This document shows positions 43,043 through 51,035 of a DNA stretch of 64,000 bases, one piece after another. A program made the translations under genes and the position numbers. Source of the DNA: Rhizobium sp. P40RR-XXII (GTDB lineage Bacteria > Pseudomonadota > Alphaproteobacteria > Rhizobiales > Rhizobiaceae). Location: positions 47,713-111,712 of the forward strand of contig NZ_JABAII010000021.1 in NCBI RefSeq assembly GCF_012641405.1, given 5' to 3'. Below the pieces are notes generated by a model. It was not told the DNA's origin, did no database searches, and saw only the letters and a program-made list of their open reading frames with translations. Each line of letters begins with the position of its first letter. Position 1 is the first letter of the stretch.

Positions 43043-44598
43043 TGTCCGATCCTCCGTTCGCCGGCCTGGGAATTGACATTGAGCGCGCTGCCGATGAGTT
43101 CGCGCTCGTTGATCTCGATACCCTCTAACGTGCGGACGACGCTTCCGTCATACATGACGAGTACGCGGTCGCAACAGCCAATCAGTTCGTCATAGTCAGT
43201 GGAATAGAGGATGATCGCCGCACCTGCATCGGCAAGTTTGCGGAGCAGGGCGTAGATCTCCTGTTTCGTGCCGACGTCGATGCCGCGCGTCGGATCGTTG
43301 AGCAAGATGATCTTCGGCTTGTTCATCAACCATTTGGCGATGACGACCTTCTGCTGGTTGCCGCCCGATAGCGCGCCGACCGGCATGTCGATCGTCGCAG
43401 CCTTGATGGCGAGCAGCTTCAGCAACTCATCGATCCTCGCCTGCTCTGCAGCCCGATCGATGACGCCGCACTTCGAGACGCTGCCGAGTGCCGCTATGGA
43501 GAGATTTTCACGCACGGTCATCGGTAGCATCAGCCCCTCGGTCTTACGATCCTCCGGGATCAGCGCGACGGAGGTCGTGCCCGATTTTGCCTGTTTAGGG
43601 CTCCTGAACAGTGCCCGCTGGCCGGCGACCTCGATCGTACCGTTAAGGTCGCGCAACACGCCGAAGAGCGCCAGCAGCAACTCGCGCTGCCCCTGCCCGT
43701 CCAGCCCGCCAATGCCGATGATCTCGCCGGGGCGAACGTCGAAGGTGATATTGGAAAGACGATCGCCCCAGGATAGGCCGCGGCAGGATAGAACGGGCGC
43801 GCGATCGGCCGCAATCGCCGGCTTCGGCGGGAAAACGTTGGTATATTCGCGGCCGATCATCAGCTCGACCACCTGCTGGTCGGTCTTGGCTCTGGCCGGA
43901 TAGGACTCGATGCTGCGGCCATTGCGAAAGACCGTGCAATCATCCGCCAGTTCGGCGATCTCGTGCATGCGATGCGAAATATAGATTAGCGCCATGCCCT
44001 CAGCGCGCAGCCGCTTGAGAACGCCGAACACCTTCTCGACATCAGATTGCGTCAGAGCCGAGGTCGCCTCGTCGAGGATCAGCAGGCGCGGCTTGCGGGC
44101 GAGCGCCTTGGCGATCTCGACCATCTGCCGGCGCGACAGCGGCAGGTCTTTCACCGGCGATGAGGGATGAATATCCGACGCGCCTGCGCGCGCCAGCGCC
44201 TCTTGTGCGATCGCGCGCTGCCTGCGCCGGTCGATCATGCCGAAGCGCAGCGGCGGATTGCTGATGACGATATTGTCGGCGACCGACAGATCCGGAATGA
44301 GCGACAGTTCCTGGAAGACGCAGACGATGCCTGATGCCATCGCCGCCGAAGGCGTGGGAAAGCCGACCTCCCGGCCGTCAAGCAGCATTCTCCCCTCGTC
44401 GGGCGAGACAACGCCGGCCATGATCTTGATGAGCGTCGATTTGCCCGCGCCGTTTTCGCCGAGAACGGCGTGGATGGCGCCCGGGCGGATCGTGATGCTG
44501 GCATTCTTCAGCGCGATGACGCCGCCATATCGCTTCGATATGCCGTCCATCCGGAAAAGAGGTTCAGATAGGCTCAAGCGTCCGTCTCCCGCAGCCAT
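43039..44598 (-). CDS. Ribose-type ABC importer ATPase (two ATPase domains)
   Basis: This RbsA/MglA-type protein of about 519 residues has two nucleotide-binding domains. The first has Walker A GENGAGKSTLIKIM and a DLPLSRRQMVEIAKAL signature. The second has a degenerate Walker A (GGLDGQGQRELL) and signature LSGGNQQKVVIAKWL. The start is uncertain. The open frame reaches 44640, but a perfect hairpin occupies 44611-44634, so I place it at ATG 44598. A TTG at 44577 has a better ribosome site (GGGAG) and is a serious alternative. Confidence 0.93.
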   Translation of the reverse strand: MAAGDGRLSLSEPLFRMDGISKRYGGVIALKNASITIRPGAIHAVLGENGAGKSTLIKIMAGVVSPDEGRMLLDGREVGFPTPSAAMASGIVCVFQELSLIPDLSVADNIVISNPPLRFGMIDRRRQRAIAQEALARAGASDIHPSSPVKDLPLSRRQMVEIAKALARKPRLLILDEATSALTQSDVEKVFGVLKRLRAEGMALIYISHRMHEIAELADDCTVFRNGRSIESYPARAKTDQQVVELMIGREYTNVFPPKPAIAADRAPVLSCRGLSWGDRLSNITFDVRPGEIIGIGGLDGQGQRELLLALFGVLRDLNGTIEVAGQRALFRSPKQAKSGTTSVALIPEDRKTEGLMLPMTVRENLSIAALGSVSKCGVIDRAAEQARIDELLKLLAIKAATIDMPVGALSGGNQQKVVIAKWLMNKPKIILLNDPTRGIDVGTKQEIYALLRKLADAGAAIILYSTDYDELIGCCDRVLVMYDGSVVRTLEGIEINERELIGSALNVNSQAGERRIGQ

Positions 44599-44610
44599 AA
44601 TGAAGACAGT

Positions 44611-44634
44611 GCCGCGGGCGGATGCGCCCGCGGC
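44611..44634 (-). promoter_or_regulatory. Intercistronic hairpin after the third binding-protein gene
   Basis: GCCGCGGGCG and CGCCCGCGGC form a perfect 10-bp stem with a 4-base loop, 21 bases after the binding-protein stop. It is in the equivalent position to the hairpins at 15371 and 35359. Confidence 0.75.
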
Positions 44635-44655
44635 CACCATGACGAATGGAACGGC

Positions 44656-45795
44656 TTACTGGTTTTCCTTGGTCTGCCCCATGATTTCCTGGGCAGTGAA
44701 ATTGATCCCGCAGGTGGGGAAGGAATTGCCAACGAAGAAGTTATCGGACTCCTTCGGATAGTAATCCTGGCCTTCTTTGAAATCAGGATCGGAGACGAGC
44801 GCCGTCGGCAGCTTGATCGCCTGCGGGATCACCTTGCCCTCAAGTGCCGCGATCGCGGTCTGGATCGCGACGGCGACCTGGGCGGGGCCAGTACCGGCGG
44901 AGGTGCACTTCAGGCCGTCGGCAGCATGGGCGGCGCAAAGCTTGCGGAAGCCGTTCTCCGTCTCGCCGCCGAAAGGCACGAAGGGATGCTTGGCATCGAT
45001 CATCGCCTGCACGACGCCGGTGTCGCCGCCCTGCGCGGTGACGCCGTCGAACGGGCCGTTGGTGGCGATCGCATCCGCAGTCGCCTTCTGCGCGACGCCA
45101 TCGTCCCATTTGCCGACGACTTCGGTCACGTTGAACTTCTTGCCCGAGGCGGCCAGCGTTTCCTTGATGCCGTCGTGGCGGTCGGTATCGACGGAGGTGC
45201 CAGCGACGCCGCGCACTTCGAGCACCTTGCCGCCATTCGGAATGTGCTTGACCAGCCAGTTGCCCCAGATGACGCCGAGGCCCTTCTGGTCGACGTTGAC
45301 GTTGATCGCGTCCTTGGTGTCGAGCGTGTTATCGAAGGCGACGAGCACGACGCCCGCTTCCTTGGCGCGCTTGATGACCGGGCCGAAGGCCGTCGGGTTC
45401 TGCGCGTCGACGACGATTGCGTCATAGCCGGCATCGATGAAGTTGTTGATCGCCGAGATCTGGGCCGGAACGTCCTCGCCTGTCGAGACAACCTTGAATT
45501 CCTTCAGCTTCGCCTTAACGTCGGGCTGTGCCGCATAGGCCTTCGCCGTCTGCACCATCTGGATGCGCCAGGTATTGGCGATATAGCCGTTCGCGAGCGC
45601 GATCCGGTAGGGTCCTTCCTTCTTCGGAAACTGCAGGAACTGCGTGTCGGCTGCCCAAGGCGTCATGCATTTGGGATCGGCTGCCGGACCGGACACGACC
45701 TTCGGCGCCGCATAGGCGGTGGTGCAGAGCAGAGCGAGCATGGGCACGGAAAGGCACGCGAGCCCGATGGGCTTCGCTTTCAATCTCTTAAGCAT
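44656..45795 (-). CDS. Ribose-type ABC sugar-binding protein
   Basis: The 379-residue precursor starts MLKRLKAKPIGLACLSVPML and has a signal peptide ending AYA before APKVV. The mature protein is of the periplasmic-binding-protein type 1 fold (ISAINNFIDAGYDAIVVDAQ, then GGDTGVVQAMIDAKHPFVPF). It has several extra cysteines (DPKCMTP, KLCAAH, LKCTS, PTCGI), probably two disulfides. A strong GGAGGAGG site precedes the ATG. The ligand is unknown, and no catabolic genes follow. Confidence 0.93.
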   Translation of the reverse strand: MLKRLKAKPIGLACLSVPMLALLCTTAYAAPKVVSGPAADPKCMTPWAADTQFLQFPKKEGPYRIALANGYIANTWRIQMVQTAKAYAAQPDVKAKLKEFKVVSTGEDVPAQISAINNFIDAGYDAIVVDAQNPTAFGPVIKRAKEAGVVLVAFDNTLDTKDAINVNVDQKGLGVIWGNWLVKHIPNGGKVLEVRGVAGTSVDTDRHDGIKETLAASGKKFNVTEVVGKWDDGVAQKATADAIATNGPFDGVTAQGGDTGVVQAMIDAKHPFVPFGGETENGFRKLCAAHAADGLKCTSAGTGPAQVAVAIQTAIAALEGKVIPQAIKLPTALVSDPDFKEGQDYYPKESDNFFVGNSFPTCGINFTAQEIMGQTKENQ

Positions 45796-45913
45796 GGATG
45801 TCCTCCTCCTCGGGCGGACCGAAGCCGCCCCTCCAATATGAATTGATTGGCATGCTTGGTCCGGAAGGCTCCATTCCCATCCATATCCGGAACGGCAGAA
45901 AGGTAGCATAGTA

Positions 45914-45925
45914 GACAGCGCTGTC
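45914..45925. promoter_or_regulatory. LacI-type operator GACAGCGCTGTC
   Basis: A perfect 12-bp palindrome in the divergent region between the binding-protein gene and lacI. With the site at 45935 it suggests the consensus TTGACAGCGCTGTCAA. Confidence 0.8.
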
Positions 45926-45934
45926 AATTTCTAT

Positions 45935-45950
45935 TTGCTAGCGCTGTCAA
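45935..45950. promoter_or_regulatory. LacI-type operator, imperfect, TTGCTAGCGCTGTCAA
   Basis: A second, imperfect site centred 23 bases (about two helical turns) from the first. Its right arm contains TTGACA on the minus strand and so overlaps a likely -35 box. Confidence 0.7.
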
Positions 45951-46017
45951 CTGTGGCATAACTATACTTATTCTATTCGCTGCTGCAGAAATATAGAATT
46001 TCGGGGAAAATTATTCC

Positions 46018-47022
46018 ATGCGCCGTGTAACATTGGACGATGTTGCAAGTTTCGCCGGTGTCAGCCCGATCACCGTGTCGCGTGTTTTGCGTAAACCCGA
46101 TGCCGTTTCCGAGCCGCTTCGCAGGCGCGTCAATGCCGCCGTCAAGGAGCTCGGCTATGTGCCGAACATCGCCGCGAGCCGGCTGGCATCGGCCAGAACC
46201 CATGCGATCGGCGTCATCGTGCCGACGCTCTACAACGTCATCTTCGCCGAATATCTGCTTGCCCTGCACGAGGTGCTGGTCGATGCTGGCTTCCAGGTCG
46301 TGGTCGTCAACAGCCGCTATTCGGAGATCGAGGAGGAGAATGCGATCAAGGCGCTGCTCGGCCAGCGGGTCGAAGCCATCATAATAGCCGGCATTCACCA
46401 CACTGCGCATGCGCGCCAACTGCTCGCCCATGGCAACTTGCCTGTTGTGGAGACCTTCGAGCTTTCGCCGGATCCGATCGACATCAATATCGGCATGTCG
46501 CAGGAGAGCGCCGGGCGCGCGGCAACGCGGCATCTGATTGCGCGCGGTTTTCGGCGGATCGCATTCCTCTGCGGCAACCTCGATCACCGCTCCCAATCTC
46601 GCCTCGATGGGTATCATCTGGCCATGTCGGAAGCAGACCTCGAAAACTTCGAACTGGTAACCCAGCAGCCAAGCCACAGTTCCATCGCGCTCGGATCCGC
46701 ACTTTGCGCGGACATGCTGGAGCGTGAGCGGATGCCTGAAGCAATCTTCTGCACCGATGACAATCTCGCCCTCGGCGCTCTACAGGAGTGCCGCAAGCGC
46801 GGCATCGGCATACCAAACGACATCTCGGTTATTGGCTTTCATGACCTGGAGTTTGCAGCCTGTGCCTCTCCCTCGCTGTCATCAATCGCGTCGCGACGCT
46901 ACGAGACGGGCAGGCTCGCAGCCGAAAAGGTGCTATCCGCAATCCATGCGAACACCCGCCATAGCCGGGAACAGATTGATCTCGGTTTCGAGGTGAAGCT
47001 GCGGGAGAGCACCGGTGGCTAG
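46018..47022 (+). CDS. LacI-family regulator of the third sugar importer
   Basis: The 334-residue protein begins MRRVTLDDVASFAGVSPITV, the helix-turn-helix, followed by hinge PNIAASRLASART and an effector domain ending with DISVIGFHDLEFA. It belongs to the GntR-like branch of LacI regulators. It is divergent from the importer operon and most likely binds the two palindromes in the shared region. The ribosome site is weak. Confidence 0.93.
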   Translation: MRRVTLDDVASFAGVSPITVSRVLRKPDAVSEPLRRRVNAAVKELGYVPNIAASRLASARTHAIGVIVPTLYNVIFAEYLLALHEVLVDAGFQVVVVNSRYSEIEEENAIKALLGQRVEAIIIAGIHHTAHARQLLAHGNLPVVETFELSPDPIDINIGMSQESAGRAATRHLIARGFRRIAFLCGNLDHRSQSRLDGYHLAMSEADLENFELVTQQPSHSSIALGSALCADMLERERMPEAIFCTDDNLALGALQECRKRGIGIPNDISVIGFHDLEFAACASPSLSSIASRRYETGRLAAEKVLSAIHANTRHSREQIDLGFEVKLRESTGG

Positions 47023-47417
47023 GTAATACCTGAATGAAGGGCCTTAAATTCACAAACGGCTGCTTGTAGAAATTTGAGGAGAGGTGCCCCGTTAGTATGC
47101 TCTTGAACGGATAAGAACCCGCGACCCTGTTATTACAATTTTCCTTGAGAACAGATTGACTAGGCGAGCCAAGAATTTGGCCTGACTGAATTGACTGATT
47201 GGGGGCCGACTGCAGAATGTGCGGATTTTGCGCCGGGAAGCCTCAAGCAGACGTCTTCTCTGCCTGATCGTTAAAGCTTCAGGAGGCTTGAATGTAGGCG
47301 ACGGACCGAAGGCAGGAATTGGGCAGTTCACCCACGTGATTGCCCGGCTCGCTGGCGCACCGCCTCCGGACAGGCGACGCCCAGCGCCACCTCAGCGGAG
47401 CTAGGCATCGCAACGGC
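47023..47417. other. Gap without recognisable genes
   Basis: A 61-codon frame at 47219 has no family resemblance. No hairpin with a T-run was found. This gap separates the third importer region from the hydrolase/GST/SDR cluster. Confidence 0.4.
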
Positions 47418-48032
47418 TTAAGCTTGTGTCATGAATGCCTGTGTCGTGATCGCATTTGAGTAGAAAGGCGCGATGTCGTTGAGGAACGAGGTCTGCTGTT
47501 CCTTGGTGAAGGCCGCCGACGCGTCGTAGATGACGTTGGTGTGATAGCCGAGGTCGTGAGCGTTGCGCACCGTCGACTCGACGCACTGCCGCAGGGCGAA
47601 GCCCATGACGTAGATGTCGAAGATCCGGCTATTGCGCAGATAGCTGTCGAGCGTGGTGGCCGCAAAGGCGCTGCTGCCGCCGGTGCGCTCGCTGATGACA
47701 TATTCGCCGTCACGAGGCTCGAACCCTGGGAAGAAATCGGTCTGCTCGCCGAGGAACGAACCATAGTCGCGCACCATCTTGCGCAGCCCGTACTTCCCTT
47801 CGCCGAGCACCCGGTAGTTCGGTTCGAGCACCATCCTGACGTGGATGACCTCGATGTTGCGGCGACGGGCCTCTTCGAGGACCTTCTTCGAATTGGCGAT
47901 CGCGGTGTCGATCTGCTCGCGGTCCTGGAACTGGCCGTTGATGCCGCCAGTGGGGGCCAGCCAGTCGTTCTGGTATTCGATGAGGATCAGCGCGCTCCTA
48001 GCGCCGGCTTCGTTGGTTGCGTGGTCGGTCAT
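47418..48032 (-). CDS. Isochorismatase-family cysteine hydrolase
   Basis: The 204-residue protein has ALILIEYQNDW at the N-terminus, SSAFAATTLDSYLR in the middle and GFALRQCVESTVRNAHDLGY with the nucleophilic cysteine. The family hydrolyses amides or vinyl ethers using an Asp-Lys-Cys triad. Here the usual Asp of the first strand is Glu and the usual Lys before the SAF segment is replaced (ISERTGGSSAF), so activity may differ from the standard. AAGGA precedes ATG 48032. It follows the glutathione transferase gene on the same strand. Confidence 0.85.
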   Translation of the reverse strand: MTDHATNEAGARSALILIEYQNDWLAPTGGINGQFQDREQIDTAIANSKKVLEEARRRNIEVIHVRMVLEPNYRVLGEGKYGLRKMVRDYGSFLGEQTDFFPGFEPRDGEYVISERTGGSSAFAATTLDSYLRNSRIFDIYVMGFALRQCVESTVRNAHDLGYHTNVIYDASAAFTKEQQTSFLNDIAPFYSNAITTQAFMTQA

Positions 48033-48084
48033 GTTATTGTTCCTTCGTTGGATGATGTTCGGGTGCTCTCCCCTGCGGCTGGCG

Positions 48085-48759
48085 TCAGGCCGCAAGGAGA
48101 GCCTGATGCCGGCGCAGGTGCTCGCGGAAGCAGTCGGCATAGTCCTCGGCCACAGCGTTCCTGACGCTCGGGCGCGCCGCCAGTGCCGCCCGCCATGCCG
48201 AGACACGCGGGAAGCCTTCGAAGATCGCCTGCGACACGGCGGGATCGATGATCGTGAAATAGCGGAAGAGCGGGGCGTAGACCGCATCCACCATGCCGAA
48301 GGCGGCGCCGGCGAAATAGGGGCCCGGCCCGAGCTCGGCCTCCAACTTCCGGAGCCGGTTGCGGAACGCCGCCCGCTTGGCGTCCGCGGTCGCCGGATCG
48401 GTGGCGTTGAGAAACTGCCAGCCATCGGCCAGGGTCTGCGTGGCGAACTCGATCCACGCGCGCTGCCGAGCGCGTTGCAGCGCATCGTCGGGATACATCG
48501 CCGCGCCGCCCTGCGTTTCCTCCAGATACTCGCAGATCACCACGCTTTCGAAGAGGACGACTTCCTCGTCGTCGGTCTGGTGCACCTTGAGCAGTGGAAC
48601 CTTGCCGGTCGGCGACAGCGCCAGGAACCAGTCGGGCTTGGCCGAGAGGTCGACGTTGATCCGCTCGAACGGCGCGTTCTTCTCGAGAAGGACGATCGCG
48701 GCGCGCTGAACGAACGGGCAGAGCGGGTGGCTGATGAGTGTCAGGCTGGGGTCGGGCAT
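48085..48759 (-). CDS. Glutathione S-transferase
   Basis: The 224-residue GST has an N-terminal thioredoxin-like domain with SHPLCPFVQRAAIVLLEK (a CPFV glutathione-site motif as in omega/beta-type GSTs), then GKVPLLKV with the cis-proline, ESVVICEYLEE, and an all-helical C-terminal domain. AGAGG lies before ATG 48759. It lies between the SDR and hydrolase genes in the same direction, so the three may form one AraC-controlled unit for detoxifying or modifying small molecules. Confidence 0.9.
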   Translation of the reverse strand: MPDPSLTLISHPLCPFVQRAAIVLLEKNAPFERINVDLSAKPDWFLALSPTGKVPLLKVHQTDDEEVVLFESVVICEYLEETQGGAAMYPDDALQRARQRAWIEFATQTLADGWQFLNATDPATADAKRAAFRNRLRKLEAELGPGPYFAGAAFGMVDAVYAPLFRYFTIIDPAVSQAIFEGFPRVSAWRAALAARPSVRNAVAEDYADCFREHLRRHQALLAA

Positions 48760-48809
48760 GATGGCCTCTCGATGTGACGGCAATTCCGGATGAAGGAGCG
48801 GCGCGACGG

Positions 48810-49568
48810 TCAGATCGCCTGGCCGCCCGAGATGTCGAAGGTGGTGCCATTCGCCCAGCCCATGTCGTCGGACAGGATGGCTGCGACCGCGCCGCCGATG
48901 TCGTCGGGCTCGCCGACACGGCCGAGCGCGATGGTCCCAGCGACATAAGCGTTCACATTCGCATCATCGCGAACCACACCGCCGCCGAAGTCGGTCGCGA
49001 TAGCGCCCGGCGCGATCGTGTTCACGCGGATCTGCCGCGCGCCCAGCTCGACCGCCATGAACTTGCTCAGCGTCTGGATCGCCGCCTTCGCCGCCGCATA
49101 GAGGCCGTAGCCCGCCATCGTGACACGCACGAAGCCGGACGAGACGTTCAGGATCCGCCCGCCATCCGCGATCAGCGGGAGCAGCTTCTGCGTCAGGAAG
49201 ACCGGGCCGCGCAGATGCGTGTCGATCAGCGAGTCGAACTGTTCCTCGGTCGCGTGGATCATCAGCGCGTACAGGCCCTGACCGGCATTGTTGACCAGGA
49301 AATCGAACTGCTCGCGGCCGAACCGGGTCTTCAGCGTCTCGGCGATCGTCTCGGCAAATGCCGGGAAGCTTGCCGAGACGCTGACGTCGAGCGCGATCAT
49401 CGCGGCCTTGCCGCCCAGCGCCTCGATCTCCTGGCGCAGCGTATCGGCCTCTGCCGCGCCGCTGCGATAGGTGCCGATGATGGCGACGCCGCGCTTGGCA
49501 AGATGCAGCGCCATGCTGCGGCCGAGGCCGCGGCTAGCGCCGGTGATGAGTGCGATCTGCTTGGTCAT
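48810..49568 (-). CDS. Short-chain dehydrogenase/reductase
   Basis: A 252-residue classical SDR. It has the NAD(P) motif TGASRGLG at 9-16, NNAG at about 93, the catalytic YAAAK (Y-x3-K) at about 157, and a C-terminal GQAI after the usual DISGG. It reduces a carbonyl or oxidises an alcohol; the substrate is unknown. AAGGA precedes the ATG. It is divergent from an AraC regulator 170 bases away, a common arrangement for an AraC activator and its target. Confidence 0.92.
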   Translation of the reverse strand: MTKQIALITGASRGLGRSMALHLAKRGVAIIGTYRSGAAEADTLRQEIEALGGKAAMIALDVSVSASFPAFAETIAETLKTRFGREQFDFLVNNAGQGLYALMIHATEEQFDSLIDTHLRGPVFLTQKLLPLIADGGRILNVSSGFVRVTMAGYGLYAAAKAAIQTLSKFMAVELGARQIRVNTIAPGAIATDFGGGVVRDDANVNAYVAGTIALGRVGEPDDIGGAVAAILSDDMGWANGTTFDISGGQAI

Positions 49569-49738
49569 GGTATGTCCTTCCTGGAGTGGTCTCGCCGGAA
49601 TGCCGCACCGCCGCGGCGTCGTTCCGATACCAACCAGATAAGCTGGGCGGGCCGCGCCCGCCCGCCCAATGCTCTCAATCTATTGCCTGATTGTCTCAAG
49701 CTCTTTGCTTGCTCGAAAAACAATGCCATAGAAGGCTC

Positions 49739-50638
49739 ATGATTGAGCAGCTCCAACCGCATATCGACCTCGCCCTGCGCCACGCGCGATCGGGGATGAC
49801 CGTTACGCCGATCCAGCGACTGGAGATCGGCGTGGGGCAAGCGACATCAGGCACGGCGCCTTGCCTGTACCGTTCAATGATCTGCTTCATCCTGCAGGGT
49901 TCGAAGGATGTGGTGATCCACGATACTCTGCTGCGCTACGACTCCGCGCAGTATCTGGTCAGCGCGCTGGATCTGCCGCTGAGCGGCCAGATCCACGATG
50001 CTGGTGACGGCCGGCCTTATGTCGCGGTTTCGCTCGTCCTCGACCCCGCATTGCTAGCCGAGGTCGCATCCACCATGCCGCCGGTGCGCGACGCCGATGC
50101 GCCTAGTATGGGCATCGCGATCAATACGATGACCCCGCCGCTCCGCGACACGCTGCTGCGCCTGCTCGCGCTGCTCGACACGCCGGCCGACATTCCGGTT
50201 CTGGCGCCGATGGCGGAACGCGAATTGCTTTATCGTCTCCTGCAAGGACCGAAGGGACGCCTGCTGCGCCATATCGCCCGGCCTGAGGGGGCGCTCGGCC
50301 GAATCCGGCGTGCGGTCGAATGGATTCGCGATCACCAAAACGCCCGGCTGCGGATCGAAGCCCTGTGCGACGTAAGCGGGATGAGCCGCGCCAGCCTGCA
50401 CCGCCACTTCGTTGCACTGACCGGACTAAGCCCGATCCAGTATCAGAAGCAGCTTCGATTGCAGGAGGCGCGACAACTGCTACTCTCCGGTGACCGGACT
50501 GCTTCAGATGTCGCCTTTGCCGTTGGTTATGAAAGCGCCTCGCAATTTAGTCGCGAATATCTCAGGCAATTTGGCGCCTCGCCGGTGCGCGACATGCGTC
50601 AGCTCCGGCAGACGATCGGCAGCTCGGCAGCGGCGTAA
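49739..50638 (+). CDS. AraC-family regulator
   Basis: The 299-residue regulator has the AraC N-terminal domain (CLYRSMICFILQGSKDVVIH, typical of PF06719-type proteins). Two C-terminal helix-turn-helices follow: IEALCDVSGMSRASLHRHF and ASDVAFAVGYESASQFSREY. AGAAGG lies close before ATG 49739. It is divergent from the SDR-GST-hydrolase genes and is the likely regulator of that cluster. Confidence 0.92.
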   Translation: MIEQLQPHIDLALRHARSGMTVTPIQRLEIGVGQATSGTAPCLYRSMICFILQGSKDVVIHDTLLRYDSAQYLVSALDLPLSGQIHDAGDGRPYVAVSLVLDPALLAEVASTMPPVRDADAPSMGIAINTMTPPLRDTLLRLLALLDTPADIPVLAPMAERELLYRLLQGPKGRLLRHIARPEGALGRIRRAVEWIRDHQNARLRIEALCDVSGMSRASLHRHFVALTGLSPIQYQKQLRLQEARQLLLSGDRTASDVAFAVGYESASQFSREYLRQFGASPVRDMRQLRQTIGSSAAA

Positions 50639-50804
50639 TCGACCATCGTGCATCGTCTGTGTGATGCTCGTCCGCCGAACGAACGTCTGCTTACGAGAGT
50701 TGGCGAGGCTGCAATCGACGACCGAATAAATTGGTTAAGGGTTTCGGGTGCCGGAGGCGTACGAAAGCCTCTCATGCAGGAACCCGCGGTCGTCAGACTG
50801 TGAG

Positions 50805-51035
50805 CTATGGGGTTTTGTGGAGGGAAGCGTCTGGCTGACCGCCGATCGCAGCGACGGTTGTCAGTCCCAACGTGTCCGGAGCGGTACTTGCCGGTGTGAT
50901 TGCCGAGATATCCGTGGTGCGTGAGAGCAGGTTTGCTCCGCTAAAGGCCCTCACCATAGGGGCTGGCGCATAGTTTTCCATTGGCCAGCACTGCTGTGAG
51001 CAGACCATATAAATGATCATTTCATGCCGGGTCAT
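50805..51035 (-). CDS. Small third gene of the IS91-family element
   Basis: A 76-codon frame whose ATG overlaps the transposase stop as ATGA. The product begins MTRHEMIIYMVCSQQCWPME and has no recognised domain. The coupling suggests it is read together with the transposase. Whether it is a genuine accessory protein of the element or chance readthrough is open. Confidence 0.45.
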   Translation of the reverse strand: MTRHEMIIYMVCSQQCWPMENYAPAPMVRAFSGANLLSRTTDISAITPASTAPDTLGLTTVAAIGGQPDASLHKTP

